Positions 43,241 to 53,287 of a DNA stretch of 64,000 bases are shown here, piece after piece; within the stretch, counting starts at the first letter, position 1, and each line of letters begins with the position of its first letter. Under the pieces are notes generated by a model. The model was not told the DNA's origin. It saw only the letters and a list, made by a program, of their open reading frames with translations, and did not search any database. Source of the stretch: Thaumasiovibrio sp047250365 (lineage in GTDB: Bacteria > Pseudomonadota > Gammaproteobacteria > Enterobacterales > Vibrionaceae); the NCBI RefSeq assembly GCF_047250365.1, contig NZ_JBLBVL010000002.1, positions 186,001 through 250,000 on the forward strand, given 5' to 3'. The translations under genes and the position numbers were made by a program.

Positions 43241-45457
43241 TTAATGTAAACGCCTCGCTTGAGCGACATCACGCAATGATTCAATGCGCTTTAGTACGCG
43301 TGATAGCGTCGCTAAATCGGTCAACTCCAGCTCAAAGTCCATGACCGAGAGCTGCTTTTTCTGATCAATGCGGCTTTTCATACCATTGACTTTAATTTTC
43401 TCATTCGCCAAGGTCGAGGTGAGATCTTTTAATAGCCCACTACGCTCATTCGCGAGTACCCGCACAGTGATATTATAGTGACCAGCAAAATTTCCCCACA
43501 CCGTATCAATAATGCGTTCAGGTGCATGATGACGCAACTCTTCTAACTGCTCACAATCGACACGATGAACTGAAATTCCTCTTCCCTGCGTCACGAAACC
43601 ACAAATTTCATCACCCGGTATCGGCTGACAACAGCGCGCAAGGTGACTCATTAAATTATCGACTCCTTCAACCACAATGGCATCACGACTCGGCCTTTTG
43701 TTTTGTGTGCTCTGTGGCGCTTCCGTCAATTTTTCTAATAGCTGCTGATCTTCTTCTTCTGCCGTGGGTTTATTGACCAGCGCATTGATATGGTTCAACA
43801 CTTGGTTAATACGCAGGTCGCCACTACCAATGCCTGCAAACAGCTCATCGGTACTGTTTACATTAAAGCGTTTTAGCGCATAGGCCTCTGCGTCTTTTAA
43901 GGTTGCGTTGATTTTCCCCAACTCACCCTCAAGAATCTCCCGTCCAGCAGCGACATTTTTATCGCGGTCCTGCTTCCTAAACCAAGCATGCACCTTAGCA
44001 CGCGCACGACTAGAACGAACAAAACCAAGGTTGGGGTTTAACCAATCTCGCGATGGGTTGGGCTCTTTTTGAGTAATAATCTCAACTTGTTCACCCATCT
44101 GCAGTTTGTAGGTAAACGGAACAATTCGCCCTTCTACTTTCGCACCGATACAGCGATGCCCCACTTCCGAGTGAATGTGGTAGGCAAAATCAAGCGGAGT
44201 TGCATCTGCTGGCAAGTCAACCACATCTCCTTTCGGCGTAAAAGCATAAACCCGATCATCAAAAACTTGGCTACGTAGCTCTTCAAGCATGTCACCCGAG
44301 TCTGACATCTCTTCTTGCCAAACAAGTAGCTTTCTCAGCCATGTAATTTTCTCATCATAAGCTGAGTTCTTGCCGCTAGCGCCTTCTTTATATTTCCAGT
44401 GCGCAGCCACGCCAAGCTCCGACTCTTCATGCATCGCTTTGGTTCGGATCTGGATCTCAACCGTTTTGCCACCCGGCCCCAATATTACAGTATGAATAGA
44501 CTGATAACCGTTTGGCTTAGGGTTAGCAACGTAGTCATCAAACTCTTTGGGAATATGACGATACTTGGTATGAACGATACCTAATGCGGCATAACAGTCT
44601 TGGATTTCATCAGCAATAATGCGCACCGCACGTACATCAAACAGTTCATCAAACGCCAAGCTCTTTTTCTGCATTTTGCGCCAGATGCTATAGATATGCT
44701 TGGGACGCCCTTGAACATCGGCACCAATATTTGCCGCTTGCATCGACTCGGATAGATCATGGACAAACTCGTCGATATACAACTCACGATCAATACGGCG
44801 CTCTGCCAGTTGTTTCGCGATCTGTTTATAGGTTTCTGGGTGCTGATAGCGAAAAGCGTAATCTTCTATCTCCCACTTTAGCTGACCAATACCGAGGCGG
44901 TTGGCTAATGGGGCATAAATATTGGCACACTCTTTCGCTACTGTACGTCGTATCGCATTCGGCTCATCTTTCACTTCACGTAGGTGACAAATACGCTCTG
45001 CGAGTTTAATAACGACGCAGCGGAAGTCTTCCACCATTGAGAGCAACATACGGCGAATATTATCGACTTGCCCAGATGTTGCAGTGTCGCCAGTCGTGGC
45101 GTTCAATTGACCAATGGCCGCCATCTGTTCAACACCTTCAACCATCTCTACGACCGCTTTCGGGTGATTTTCATGCAGTGCATCGTGACTATATAAGCCC
45201 ATTTCCACGACGGGAAACAGCAGTGCCGAGATCAATGTATTGGTATCCATGTTCAAGGTAACAAGGATCTCGACCATTTCTCGGCCACGCCACAGCACTA
45301 AAGGCGCATAGGCAGAATCCCCCAATTGCGCTTCGCACAATTGATAGGTTTCTATCAGCTTCTTCCTAGTCTGCTTATCTTGCTGCAGGCTTCCTACCCA
45401 CTGCGCCAACACAAATGCGCTGTTTTCCTTTAAGTGTGCACCGCGTATCGCGACCAT
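43241..45457 (-). CDS. relA: GTP pyrophosphokinase RelA
   Basis: Ribosome-associated (p)ppGpp synthetase of the stringent response. 738 aa. The pseudo-hydrolase N-terminal domain lacks the HD pair (LISALLFPVVEMGLY), which separates RelA from SpoT. Synthetase domain at about 240-350 with NGYQSIHTVI; TGS domain near 405-465 (VYAFTPKGDVVDLPA); ACT domain at the C-terminus. GGGAAGGGAAG directly precedes the ATG. Neighbours rlmD and mazG are canonical. Confidence 0.97.
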   Translation of the reverse strand: MVAIRGAHLKENSAFVLAQWVGSLQQDKQTRKKLIETYQLCEAQLGDSAYAPLVLWRGREMVEILVTLNMDTNTLISALLFPVVEMGLYSHDALHENHPKAVVEMVEGVEQMAAIGQLNATTGDTATSGQVDNIRRMLLSMVEDFRCVVIKLAERICHLREVKDEPNAIRRTVAKECANIYAPLANRLGIGQLKWEIEDYAFRYQHPETYKQIAKQLAERRIDRELYIDEFVHDLSESMQAANIGADVQGRPKHIYSIWRKMQKKSLAFDELFDVRAVRIIADEIQDCYAALGIVHTKYRHIPKEFDDYVANPKPNGYQSIHTVILGPGGKTVEIQIRTKAMHEESELGVAAHWKYKEGASGKNSAYDEKITWLRKLLVWQEEMSDSGDMLEELRSQVFDDRVYAFTPKGDVVDLPADATPLDFAYHIHSEVGHRCIGAKVEGRIVPFTYKLQMGEQVEIITQKEPNPSRDWLNPNLGFVRSSRARAKVHAWFRKQDRDKNVAAGREILEGELGKINATLKDAEAYALKRFNVNSTDELFAGIGSGDLRINQVLNHINALVNKPTAEEEDQQLLEKLTEAPQSTQNKRPSRDAIVVEGVDNLMSHLARCCQPIPGDEICGFVTQGRGISVHRVDCEQLEELRHHAPERIIDTVWGNFAGHYNITVRVLANERSGLLKDLTSTLANEKIKVNGMKSRIDQKKQLSVMDFELELTDLATLSRVLKRIESLRDVAQARRLH

Positions 45458-45523
45458 CTTCCCTTCCCATTATCGCTATCAAGAGCCGTCATGTCATGAT
45501 GGCTGATTCTACTCTTATTTATC

Positions 45524-46846
45524 TCATAACTTGGTGAATAACGCCATTGACTCACTGTGCCCTGTATGCGGAAACATATCCATTGCACACAATTTGCTTA
45601 ACCGGTAGCCATTATCTAGTAACTCTTTACTGTCCCGCGCTAATGTGGCTGGATTACAAGAAACATAAACAATCCGTTGTGGCGCCAAAGAAAGTAAATG
45701 CGCCATCACCCCAGCAGCCCCTCCACGAGCAGGATCTAATAGCACTTTATTAAACGCTTTCTGAGCCCATGGCTGAGTATGAATGTCGTCTTCTAAGTTT
45801 GCTTGGTAAAACGCAGCGTTGTGGATCTGATTATGTTCTGCATTCTTTTTGGCTCGCGCCACCATATCGTCGACCCCTTCAACGCCGACCACCTCAGCCA
45901 CTTGACGTGCCAACGGTAAAGAGAAGTTACCAAGACCGCAAAACAGATCCAAGACTCGATCGGATGCTGTCGGTTCTAACCATGCCAACGCACGGGCGAC
46001 CATAGCGGCATTGACAGTGCGATTAATCTGAATAAAGTCACCCGGAGTAAACCATATCTTCTCTCCTTCGATGGTGTAAAAAGGCTTTTCCCCTTGGCGT
46101 TGAACAATTGTCTGCCCATCGACCGATGTAAAGAGCATTAACTGATGGGTTGCCGCAAACGCGTCGAGACGTGCAAGATGATCCGCTTTCAATCCGCTTA
46201 AATGACGCAGCATTAAAACCACACCATTATCTGCCTCTACCAACTCGATATGCCCCAGTTGTTTAGGCTGAGTAAAGCTCACCAGCAGTGCTTTTAGCTC
46301 TGGCAGTAAAGCCGATAGCGAAGGCATTAGAACGGGACAACGGGCAATATCAATAATGGCTTTACTGCTACGTTGCCGAAAGCCCATTTGCAACTGATGT
46401 TGCTTATCAACCCAAAGACTTAATCGACAGCTGCGTCGATAACTCTGATCTTGACTGGATAGCGTCTCAGTTGTCACCGCTTCTACATTTTCCCCTGCGG
46501 CACGAGACATTAACTGCACAAGCGCAGATTTTTTATGCTCAACCTGTGCTGAATAGGTCAAATGCTGCAAGTTACAACCACCACAACGCCCGTAATATTG
46601 GCAAAATGGTGCTTGTCGTTGAGATGATGCCTGTTGCACCTTGATCAGTTTCGCACGTGCATATTGCCGCTTTTGTTCGGTGATTTGAATTAATGCTTCT
46701 TCTCCCGGCAGTACGCCTTCGACAAAAACCGTCTTCCCATCAAGCCCCCCAACACCGGCTCCCTGAGTATCTAAACGGGTGATTTTGATTAATTTATGTC
46801 GGGTATCAGCCACTTTTCGTCGCTGTGGTTTAAAAAACTGCGCCAT
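45524..46846 (-). CDS. rlmD: 23S rRNA (uracil-1939-C5)-methyltransferase
   Basis: 440 aa. N-terminal TRAM domain (about 15-75), an iron-sulphur motif CQYYGRCGGC near residue 82, an AdoMet motif DLFCGLGNFSLPLA near 300, DPARGGA near 375, and the catalytic cysteine in VSCNPATLARD near 400. Upstream of relA, and divergent from barA, as in E. coli and Vibrio. Confidence 0.96.
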   Translation of the reverse strand: MAQFFKPQRRKVADTRHKLIKITRLDTQGAGVGGLDGKTVFVEGVLPGEEALIQITEQKRQYARAKLIKVQQASSQRQAPFCQYYGRCGGCNLQHLTYSAQVEHKKSALVQLMSRAAGENVEAVTTETLSSQDQSYRRSCRLSLWVDKQHQLQMGFRQRSSKAIIDIARCPVLMPSLSALLPELKALLVSFTQPKQLGHIELVEADNGVVLMLRHLSGLKADHLARLDAFAATHQLMLFTSVDGQTIVQRQGEKPFYTIEGEKIWFTPGDFIQINRTVNAAMVARALAWLEPTASDRVLDLFCGLGNFSLPLARQVAEVVGVEGVDDMVARAKKNAEHNQIHNAAFYQANLEDDIHTQPWAQKAFNKVLLDPARGGAAGVMAHLLSLAPQRIVYVSCNPATLARDSKELLDNGYRLSKLCAMDMFPHTGHSESMALFTKL

Positions 46847-46967
46847 ATTACCTTCAAGTGCATTGTTTGAACGAAGATTGATTGTTCAATAGCCTCAGTT
46901 AAATTAAGCTAGTGACCATTAAGTGCCAATTCTCCCACAGACAGCTTTTTTTGCAATTTAGAGACGC

Positions 46968-49736
46968 ATGACCAAATACGGACTTCGAACACGGGTGTTC
47001 ACGTTAACTCTGGCCCCGACCTTAATTATCGGCCTGCTACTCAGCGGCTTTTTCACTGTCAACCGCTATCATGATTTAGAAAAGCAACTCTATGTCACCG
47101 GTAACAGTATTATAGAGCCTTTAGCGATCTCGACAGAATTTGGAATGAGCAGTAACAGCCATGAAGCGGTACGCCGTATGATAAGTTACGCCCATCGTAA
47201 ACATTCTAACATCGTGCGCACGATTGCGGTCTTTGATAGTAATAACGAACTGTTTGTCACTTCCAACTTTCACCGCAACTTTGAAGCACTGATGTTCCCG
47301 GCAGATCAGCCGATCCCCGAATTAACCGAGGCAACGTGGCACAACAACACACTGATCTTCAAGACCCCCATTATCACAGAAGGGCGCTTAACTCCTCCGG
47401 TCGCGGGCAACAATGGTCATGCCACATTAGGCTATATCGCGCTTGAACTGGATCTCAGCCCTCTTAGATTAGAGCAGTATCAGGTAATGTTTACCGCTTT
47501 ATTCGTTCTCATGGGCGGTTTATTCTTCTCAGCCATCTTTGCTTACAAATTAACCAAAGAAGTCACTGGCCCTATCTCTGATATGGTGGCGATGGTCGAT
47601 AGAATCCGTCGCGGCCACCTTGATACCCGAATAGAGGGTCAAATGATCGGTGAGTTGGACACACTAAAAAACGGCATCAATGCGATGGCAATCTCGTTGT
47701 CTGACTACCATGGCGAAATGCAGCAAAGTATCGATCAAGCGACCTCAGATCTTCTAGAGACACTGGAACAACTGGAAATCCAAAACGTCGAGCTCGACAT
47801 TGCTAAAAAACGCGCACAAGAAGCCGCACGCGTTAAATCTGAATTTCTTGCCAATATGTCACATGAATTACGAACACCACTCAATGGCGTGATTGGCTTC
47901 ACTCGACAAATGCTGAAAACACAGCTCACAACCAGTCAACGAGATTATCTGCTCACCATTGAAAAATCAGCCAATAACCTATTGACGATCATTAATGATA
48001 TTCTCGACTTCTCGAAACTGGAGGCAGGTAAACTGCTACTCGAGAACATTCCGTTCGACTTTTCTGACGCTTTAGATGAAGTAATGCGCCTACTAGCGCC
48101 TAGCGCGCATGAGAAAGGGCTAGAACTAACGCTAAAAGTAGATCATCGTATACCTGCGGGTCTCATTGGCGATCCAATGCGTATCCAACAGATCCTAACC
48201 AACCTCATCGGTAACTCGGTCAAATTTACTGAAAAGGGAAATATTGACATTGCCGTTGAATTAAAAGCCGACAAAGACAATAACATCGAGCTTCAATTTA
48301 TGGTTCGTGATACTGGGATTGGCATTTCTGAGCGTCAGCAAGCGCAATTATTCCAAGCATTTAGCCAAGCTGACGCCAGTATTTCTCGCCGTTACGGAGG
48401 CACAGGGCTGGGGCTGGTCATCACACAGAAACTTGTCAGCCAAATGGAAGGCGAAGTTGGCTTCACCAGCCGCCTCCATCAAGGTTCAACATTCTGGTTT
48501 TCAATCAAATTAATGAAAACTGAACTGCCTGTTTCGCAACCCATAGATATACTGTCTCTTCGGGGTAAAAAAGTGCTGCTTATCGAGCCGAATATGCAAG
48601 CGGCCGCTATTATCCAGCAAAACCTTATCCATGGTGGTCTTCATGTTACCTATCGCTCAACAACACCTGATGCCGTTGAAGCACATGACTTTGCCTTGTA
48701 CTGCGTCGCGACTGAAACAATTCCAGAGCTGGAGCAATTAGAAACAACACTCACAAAACTGCAACAGTTTGCCCCTCAGATTTTTGTCTCACTACCAACA
48801 ACGGAATTGGCGCTGTCAGAACACCTATTATCGCGTGGCGTAGGGGGCTGTTTGGCGAAACCTGTTGCTAGCCGCAAGCTATTCGAGCTGCTCATGGATC
48901 CAAACACCAGTACCAGCGGTCAAACCATCATGCACCAACAACCGAATAAGGTGGAACCACTGCGTATCATGGCCGTTGATGATAACCCTGCCAACTTAAA
49001 ATTGATCACGGCACTTCTAAAAGAGCGTGCAGAGCAAGTCGACAGTGCGACGAATGGCCTAAAAGCGCTAGAACAAGCAACACAAAACAAATACGACCTC
49101 ATCTTTATGGACATTCAAATGCCAGAGATGGATGGTGTAACAGCGTGTAAAGAGATCCGTAAAACCAGCCTCAATGCCACGACACCGATTGTCGCCGTTA
49201 CAGCGCATGCGATGGCAGGAGAAAGAGAGCGCTTACTGAATGAGGGCATGGATGACTACCTCACGAAACCTATCGAGGAACATATTCTCGAACAGATCTT
49301 CGCGAGCTGGATAACATCTCACAATCACAGTGAGCCTGATATTGAATTGCTACCTGCACCAGCGAACGCAGCGTCACCTCTAATCAGTGAGAATGGTAGC
49401 ATCAACTGGACGCAAGCCTTGCAGCAATCGGCTGGAAAAATTGATTTGGCCGAAGACATGCTGCAAATGTTGCTCGATTATATGCCGGAAGTGGAGCTGC
49501 TAGTTAATGAGGCGCTCGATGGCAATGACGTTGATCTGTGGCCACCGATTCATAAGCTACACGGCAGTTGTGCATACTCTGGTGTACCTAAGCTGAAAAA
49601 GCTCTGCCATGATATCGAAGCATTGCTAAAACAAGAAACCCCGAATGTGGAAATAGAGCCGGAACTTCTTGAGTTAGTCGACGAAATGGAAAATGTCGTT
49701 AAAGCTTCTAGCGAATTTTTGCAAGCAAAAATCTAG
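46968..49736 (+). CDS. barA: Hybrid sensor histidine kinase BarA/VarS
   Basis: 922-aa inner-membrane kinase that phosphorylates UvrY/VarA and, through small RNAs, frees CsrA targets. Membrane segments at about 10-30 and 170-192 flank a periplasmic region; HAMP follows at about 195-245. HisKA with SHELRTPLNG near residue 300; HATPase with N, G1 and G2 boxes (NLIGNSVKFTEKG, GTGLGLVI). A degenerate receiver at about 525-640 lacks the phosphoacceptor Asp; a true receiver follows with Asp in LIFMDIQMPEMDG near 720; an Hpt domain holds HKLHGSCAYSG near 865. Divergent from rlmD. Confidence 0.95.
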   Translation: MTKYGLRTRVFTLTLAPTLIIGLLLSGFFTVNRYHDLEKQLYVTGNSIIEPLAISTEFGMSSNSHEAVRRMISYAHRKHSNIVRTIAVFDSNNELFVTSNFHRNFEALMFPADQPIPELTEATWHNNTLIFKTPIITEGRLTPPVAGNNGHATLGYIALELDLSPLRLEQYQVMFTALFVLMGGLFFSAIFAYKLTKEVTGPISDMVAMVDRIRRGHLDTRIEGQMIGELDTLKNGINAMAISLSDYHGEMQQSIDQATSDLLETLEQLEIQNVELDIAKKRAQEAARVKSEFLANMSHELRTPLNGVIGFTRQMLKTQLTTSQRDYLLTIEKSANNLLTIINDILDFSKLEAGKLLLENIPFDFSDALDEVMRLLAPSAHEKGLELTLKVDHRIPAGLIGDPMRIQQILTNLIGNSVKFTEKGNIDIAVELKADKDNNIELQFMVRDTGIGISERQQAQLFQAFSQADASISRRYGGTGLGLVITQKLVSQMEGEVGFTSRLHQGSTFWFSIKLMKTELPVSQPIDILSLRGKKVLLIEPNMQAAAIIQQNLIHGGLHVTYRSTTPDAVEAHDFALYCVATETIPELEQLETTLTKLQQFAPQIFVSLPTTELALSEHLLSRGVGGCLAKPVASRKLFELLMDPNTSTSGQTIMHQQPNKVEPLRIMAVDDNPANLKLITALLKERAEQVDSATNGLKALEQATQNKYDLIFMDIQMPEMDGVTACKEIRKTSLNATTPIVAVTAHAMAGERERLLNEGMDDYLTKPIEEHILEQIFASWITSHNHSEPDIELLPAPANAASPLISENGSINWTQALQQSAGKIDLAEDMLQMLLDYMPEVELLVNEALDGNDVDLWPPIHKLHGSCAYSGVPKLKKLCHDIEALLKQETPNVEIEPELLELVDEMENVVKASSEFLQAKI

Positions 49737-49807
49737 GTGACTCGGTCGGGGGGATTAATCTTCGCCAAGACGCGCGATAGATCAACCGGATTAAGTAAAC
49801 CGGATTA

Positions 49808-49841
49808 AATAAAAAGGGCTGCATGGAGTCATACAGCCCTT
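49808..49841 (-). terminator. Terminator after acpS
   Basis: AAGGGCTG(CAT) / (ATA)CAGCCCTT hairpin followed on the minus strand by five T and an AT-rich tail. Ends the operon that finishes with acpS; may also stop barA. Confidence 0.85.
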
Positions 49842-49864
49842 AATCGACGAGTGATGCAACTGGC

Positions 49865-50245
49865 TTAAGATTCAAACAGCACTGTCGCAACAGCGTACTG
49901 CTTTTCATCTGAAATCGTCAGGTGGATGTGTCGCCCACCTAATTGCTCGAATTGAGCAAGGGCCGCGTTATATAACGTAATAGACGGCTTGCCCCTCACA
50001 TCATTACTCACTTCAAAATCTTGGAAACTAATACCGTTCGCGATTCCCGTTCCGAGGGCCTTTGCCGCGGCCTCTTTGGCTGCAAAACGTTTCGCTAAGT
50101 AGCGGTGAGAATGTTTGCGTTGTCGAAAGTGTGCCATCTCATTCGGAGTGAGAATGCGCAATGCAAACGCTTCGCCTAAACGTGACAAACTTCCTTCGAC
50201 CCGATCAATCTGACAGATATCGGTACCCAATCCCACCACCGCCAT
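49865..50245 (-). CDS. acpS: Holo-[acyl-carrier-protein] synthase
   Basis: Transfers phosphopantetheine from CoA to the serine of acyl carrier protein. 126 aa. Metal-site motif GLGTDICQIDRVE at 5-17 and RFAAKEAAAKALGTG near 55. Start overlaps the pdxJ stop by one base (TAATG). End of a long operon with pdxJ, recO, era, rnc and lepB. Confidence 0.96.
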   Translation of the reverse strand: MAVVGLGTDICQIDRVEGSLSRLGEAFALRILTPNEMAHFRQRKHSHRYLAKRFAAKEAAAKALGTGIANGISFQDFEVSNDVRGKPSITLYNAALAQFEQLGGRHIHLTISDEKQYAVATVLFES

Positions 50246-50976
50246 TAACGGCGCGCCTCTAGCATCTCCGTGCGCATATCAGCCACCGCTTTCGATAAGC
50301 CATCAAAGGCTGCACGGCCAATGATCGAGTGACCAATATTGAGTTCAACTAGCTCAGGTAACGCTGCGATAGGTTTAACATTATGATACGTTAATCCGTG
50401 GCCTGCATTTACTTTGATACCTTTGTCATGCGCATACGTAGCTGCCGCAGAGATTTTCTTTAACTCATCTTGTTGTTCAGACTCGGTCTCAGCATCAGCG
50501 TAATGGCCAGTGTGCAGCTCAATATACGGCGCACCGCATGCTAGAGCCGCATCAATTTGCTCGCGATCAGGATCGATAAACAGAGAGACTTGAATGCCCG
50601 CTGCGCTCAACGTTTCCGTCGCGGCTTTAACACGCTCAAGCTGTCCGACAACATCAAGGCCACCCTCTGTGGTTAGCTCTTCACGCTTTTCTGGCACAAG
50701 GCAGACAAACTCAGGTTTTACCTCTAGGGCGATATTAACCATCTCATCCGTCACCGCCATTTCCAAGTTCATTCGGGTCTGTAGCGTTTCACGTAAGATA
50801 CGCACGTCACGATCGGTAATATGACGCCTGTCCTCACGTAAGTGAACAGTGATCCCATCAGCTCCTGCTCGTTCCGCCACTTCAGCAGCATGAACAGGAT
50901 CGGGGTACTTGGTCCCTCTGGCATTACGTAAGGTCGCAATATGATCAATATTAACGCCCAAAAGAATTGGATTCAT
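50245..50976 (-). CDS. pdxJ: Pyridoxine 5'-phosphate synthase
   Basis: Last step of de novo vitamin B6 synthesis. 243 aa. Family start LLGVNIDHIATLRNARGT, then GADGITVHLREDRRHI, FVCLVPEKREELTTEGG and a C-terminal NIGHSIIGRA. Overlaps recO by four bases. Confidence 0.97.
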   Translation of the reverse strand: MNPILLGVNIDHIATLRNARGTKYPDPVHAAEVAERAGADGITVHLREDRRHITDRDVRILRETLQTRMNLEMAVTDEMVNIALEVKPEFVCLVPEKREELTTEGGLDVVGQLERVKAATETLSAAGIQVSLFIDPDREQIDAALACGAPYIELHTGHYADAETESEQQDELKKISAAATYAHDKGIKVNAGHGLTYHNVKPIAALPELVELNIGHSIIGRAAFDGLSKAVADMRTEMLEARR

Positions 50977-51683
50977 GTTTCACTACTCCTTGACCGGAAA
51001 TTAAACAGCTCCCGGCTCTTTAATGGTTTTGGTCCCAAATAAGGTTTTAATGCTATACGGGTAAAACGCTTTGCGGCCTGCAACTCATCAGCACTTTCAA
51101 ACCGACGTGCCGCGATCGCTTTTAACTGCTTCCCCGTAAAAGTTAACTGTCCCTGCAACATTGAAGCGACAAATCCTTGCTGCTCCCGAAAGCGGTATGT
51201 CATCTGATCATCCACTTCATTACCACTTCCAGCACAATGAAGGAAATCAATACCATAGCCCAGTTGAACTAACAGTGCCAGCTCAAATCTGCGTAAGGCT
51301 GGTTCTGGGTTTTTAGCCTGAGCAAGCTCGCGCAGTGCATTAAGGTAATCGAGAAAAAGGTGAGGATAGGGGGTATGTTGTTCAAGAACTCTTGCTACGA
51401 GTTCATTTAAATACAAAGCAGAATAGAGCATAACGCCATTCAGGGGTAAAGATAGCGATAACGTTTCTGCATGGCGTAGCGTTCGCATTCCTGCTTTGCC
51501 ACTCCATTTCAACAGTAGCGGAGTAAAAGGTTGCAGTGCACCTTTCAGTGCCGAACGTTTGCCACGTGCTCCCTTAGCCATCAAGGTAACACGACCCTGC
51601 TCCTCGCTAAAGACATCGAGGATCAGGCTCGTCTCACTGTATGGTCGAGAGTGAAGAACAAAGCAACGCTGTAATCCTTCCAT
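50973..51683 (-). CDS. recO: DNA repair protein RecO
   Basis: Loads RecA on SSB-coated gaps with RecR. 236 aa. N-terminal OB fold (CFVLHSRPYSETSLILDVFSE) with the basic MAKGARGKRSALKGALQPF segment, and a C-terminal helical part. Zinc cysteines of some RecO proteins are not apparent. Lies 17 bp after era. Confidence 0.94.
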   Translation of the reverse strand: MEGLQRCFVLHSRPYSETSLILDVFSEEQGRVTLMAKGARGKRSALKGALQPFTPLLLKWSGKAGMRTLRHAETLSLSLPLNGVMLYSALYLNELVARVLEQHTPYPHLFLDYLNALRELAQAKNPEPALRRFELALLVQLGYGIDFLHCAGSGNEVDDQMTYRFREQQGFVASMLQGQLTFTGKQLKAIAARRFESADELQAAKRFTRIALKPYLGPKPLKSRELFNFRSRSSET

Positions 51684-51700
51684 CCGCTATCAGTCGTTAA

Positions 51701-52606
51701 TTACAGGTCATCAATGTAGCCAAGACTACGCAGAGCGCGTTCATCATCAGCCCAACCTGATTTTACTTTAACCCACAACTCGAGGTAAACTTTTCGTTCA
51801 AACAGATCTTCCATGTCCAAACGGGCTTCACGACCAATCGTTTTAATTTTATCGCCGCCTTTACCAATCACCATTTTCTTTTGGCCTTTACGTTCAACCA
51901 AAATTAAGCCATTGATATGAAAACCATCGGTGTCTGGGTTGTAGTCAAATCGCTCAATCTCTACCGTAATAGAGTAAGGCAGTTCATCCCCCGTGAAACG
52001 CATTAGCTTCTCACGAATAATTTCCGATGCCATAAAACGCTGCGAACGATCCGTTACGTACTCTTCAGGGAAGTAGTACTCACCCTCAGGTAAGTGCTCA
52101 CGTACGATATCTTCAACCGCATCAACCCCAGAGCCGTGCTTAGCTGAAATAGGAACGACTGCTTTAAAGTCCATCTTTTTCGACAGGGCTTCAAGGTGTG
52201 GGAAGAGATCATATTTCTCTTTCACATTATCCACCTTGTTCACCAACAGTACGGTTGGCAGCTCTGATTTCTTCAGTTTATTGAGGACCATCTCGTCGTC
52301 GTCAGTCCAGATAGTACCGTCAACTAAAAACAGGACTAGCTCAACATCAGTTAATGAACTGCTTGCCGCACGGTTCATCAAACGGTTAATGGTGCGTTTT
52401 TCTTCAATGTGTAAACCTGGCGTATCAACGTATACAGCTTGATAGCCATCACGGGTATCAACACCCATAATACGGTGACGTGTCGTTTGTGGTTTACGCG
52501 AGGTAATCGATAATTTTTGTCCAACCAAACGGTTGATCAACGTCGATTTACCAACATTTGGTCGTCCAACAATGGCAATAAAGCCGCAATGAGTCTTCTC
52601 GGTCAT
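51701..52606 (-). CDS. era: GTPase Era
   Basis: Binds 16S rRNA and controls 30S maturation. 301 aa. GTPase motifs GRPNVGKSTL near 14, DTPGLH near 62 and NKVDNVKEK near 124; C-terminal KH domain with VIGKGGDKIKTIG near 245. Overlaps rnc by four bases. Confidence 0.97.
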   Translation of the reverse strand: MTEKTHCGFIAIVGRPNVGKSTLINRLVGQKLSITSRKPQTTRHRIMGVDTRDGYQAVYVDTPGLHIEEKRTINRLMNRAASSSLTDVELVLFLVDGTIWTDDDEMVLNKLKKSELPTVLLVNKVDNVKEKYDLFPHLEALSKKMDFKAVVPISAKHGSGVDAVEDIVREHLPEGEYYFPEEYVTDRSQRFMASEIIREKLMRFTGDELPYSITVEIERFDYNPDTDGFHINGLILVERKGQKKMVIGKGGDKIKTIGREARLDMEDLFERKVYLELWVKVKSGWADDERALRSLGYIDDL

Positions 52607-53277
52607 GATCCAAGGCGTCCTAGCGCCAATTCTGCTGCTGCCTGCTCTGCCTTGCGCCGGCTACTGCCTTTTCCTACAACAGGTTTATCCAAACCCATTA
52701 CTTCACATTGCACGGTAAACTCTTGGTTATGCGCCTCACCTTTCACCTGCGTTACAGTATAAGCAGGTAATGGGGAACGCTTGCCTTGTAGTAGCTCTTG
52801 CAAACGTGTTTTCGGGTCTTTCTGGCTAACGCCTGGCTGAATAGAGTCCAATCGAGAACGGTACCAACCCAATATAATTGGTCGCACTGACTCTAGGTCA
52901 CTATCAAGATAGATCGCACCAATAATCGCTTCTACTGCATCCGCAAGAATAGAATCACGACGGAAACCGCCACTCTTCAGTTCACCCGGCCCCAGCTTCA
53001 ACACATCGCCAAGTTCAAACTCTCGTCCTAGCTCAGCCAGTGTTTTACCTCGAACCAATGTCGCACGCATACGACTCATATCACCTTCATCCACAGTAGG
53101 AAAACGGTGATATAAATCGTCAGCAATAACAAAGCTTAGAATGGAATCTCCTAGAAATTCCAAACGTTCATTGTGCTTACTGTTGGCACTGCGATGTGTC
53201 AGCGCCAAATCAAGAAAGCTGCGTTGTGTAAACGCATATCCGAGCTTACGCTCTAGTTTATTAATTAGAGATGTCAT
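52603..53277 (-). CDS. rnc: Ribonuclease III
   Basis: Cleaves double-stranded RNA in rRNA and mRNA processing. 224 aa. Catalytic signature NERLEFLGDSILSFVIAD near 37, a second acidic site in DAVEAIIGAIYLD, and a double-stranded RNA-binding domain at about 153-222. Ten bases after lepB. Confidence 0.97.
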   Translation of the reverse strand: MTSLINKLERKLGYAFTQRSFLDLALTHRSANSKHNERLEFLGDSILSFVIADDLYHRFPTVDEGDMSRMRATLVRGKTLAELGREFELGDVLKLGPGELKSGGFRRDSILADAVEAIIGAIYLDSDLESVRPIILGWYRSRLDSIQPGVSQKDPKTRLQELLQGKRSPLPAYTVTQVKGEAHNQEFTVQCEVMGLDKPVVGKGSSRRKAEQAAAELALGRLGS

Positions 53278-53287
53278 TGTCTCTCAG

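Noticed and set aside
43241..45457. Missing HD residues in RelA as damage
   Set aside because: An inactive hydrolase domain is normal for RelA in gammaproteobacteria.
48920..49114. Minus-strand frame inside barA
   Set aside because: Shadow of the receiver domain coding sequence.
47600..49736. Degenerate receiver in BarA as a loss of function
   Set aside because: A receiver-like domain without the phospho-aspartate before the true receiver is usual in BarA/VarS proteins.
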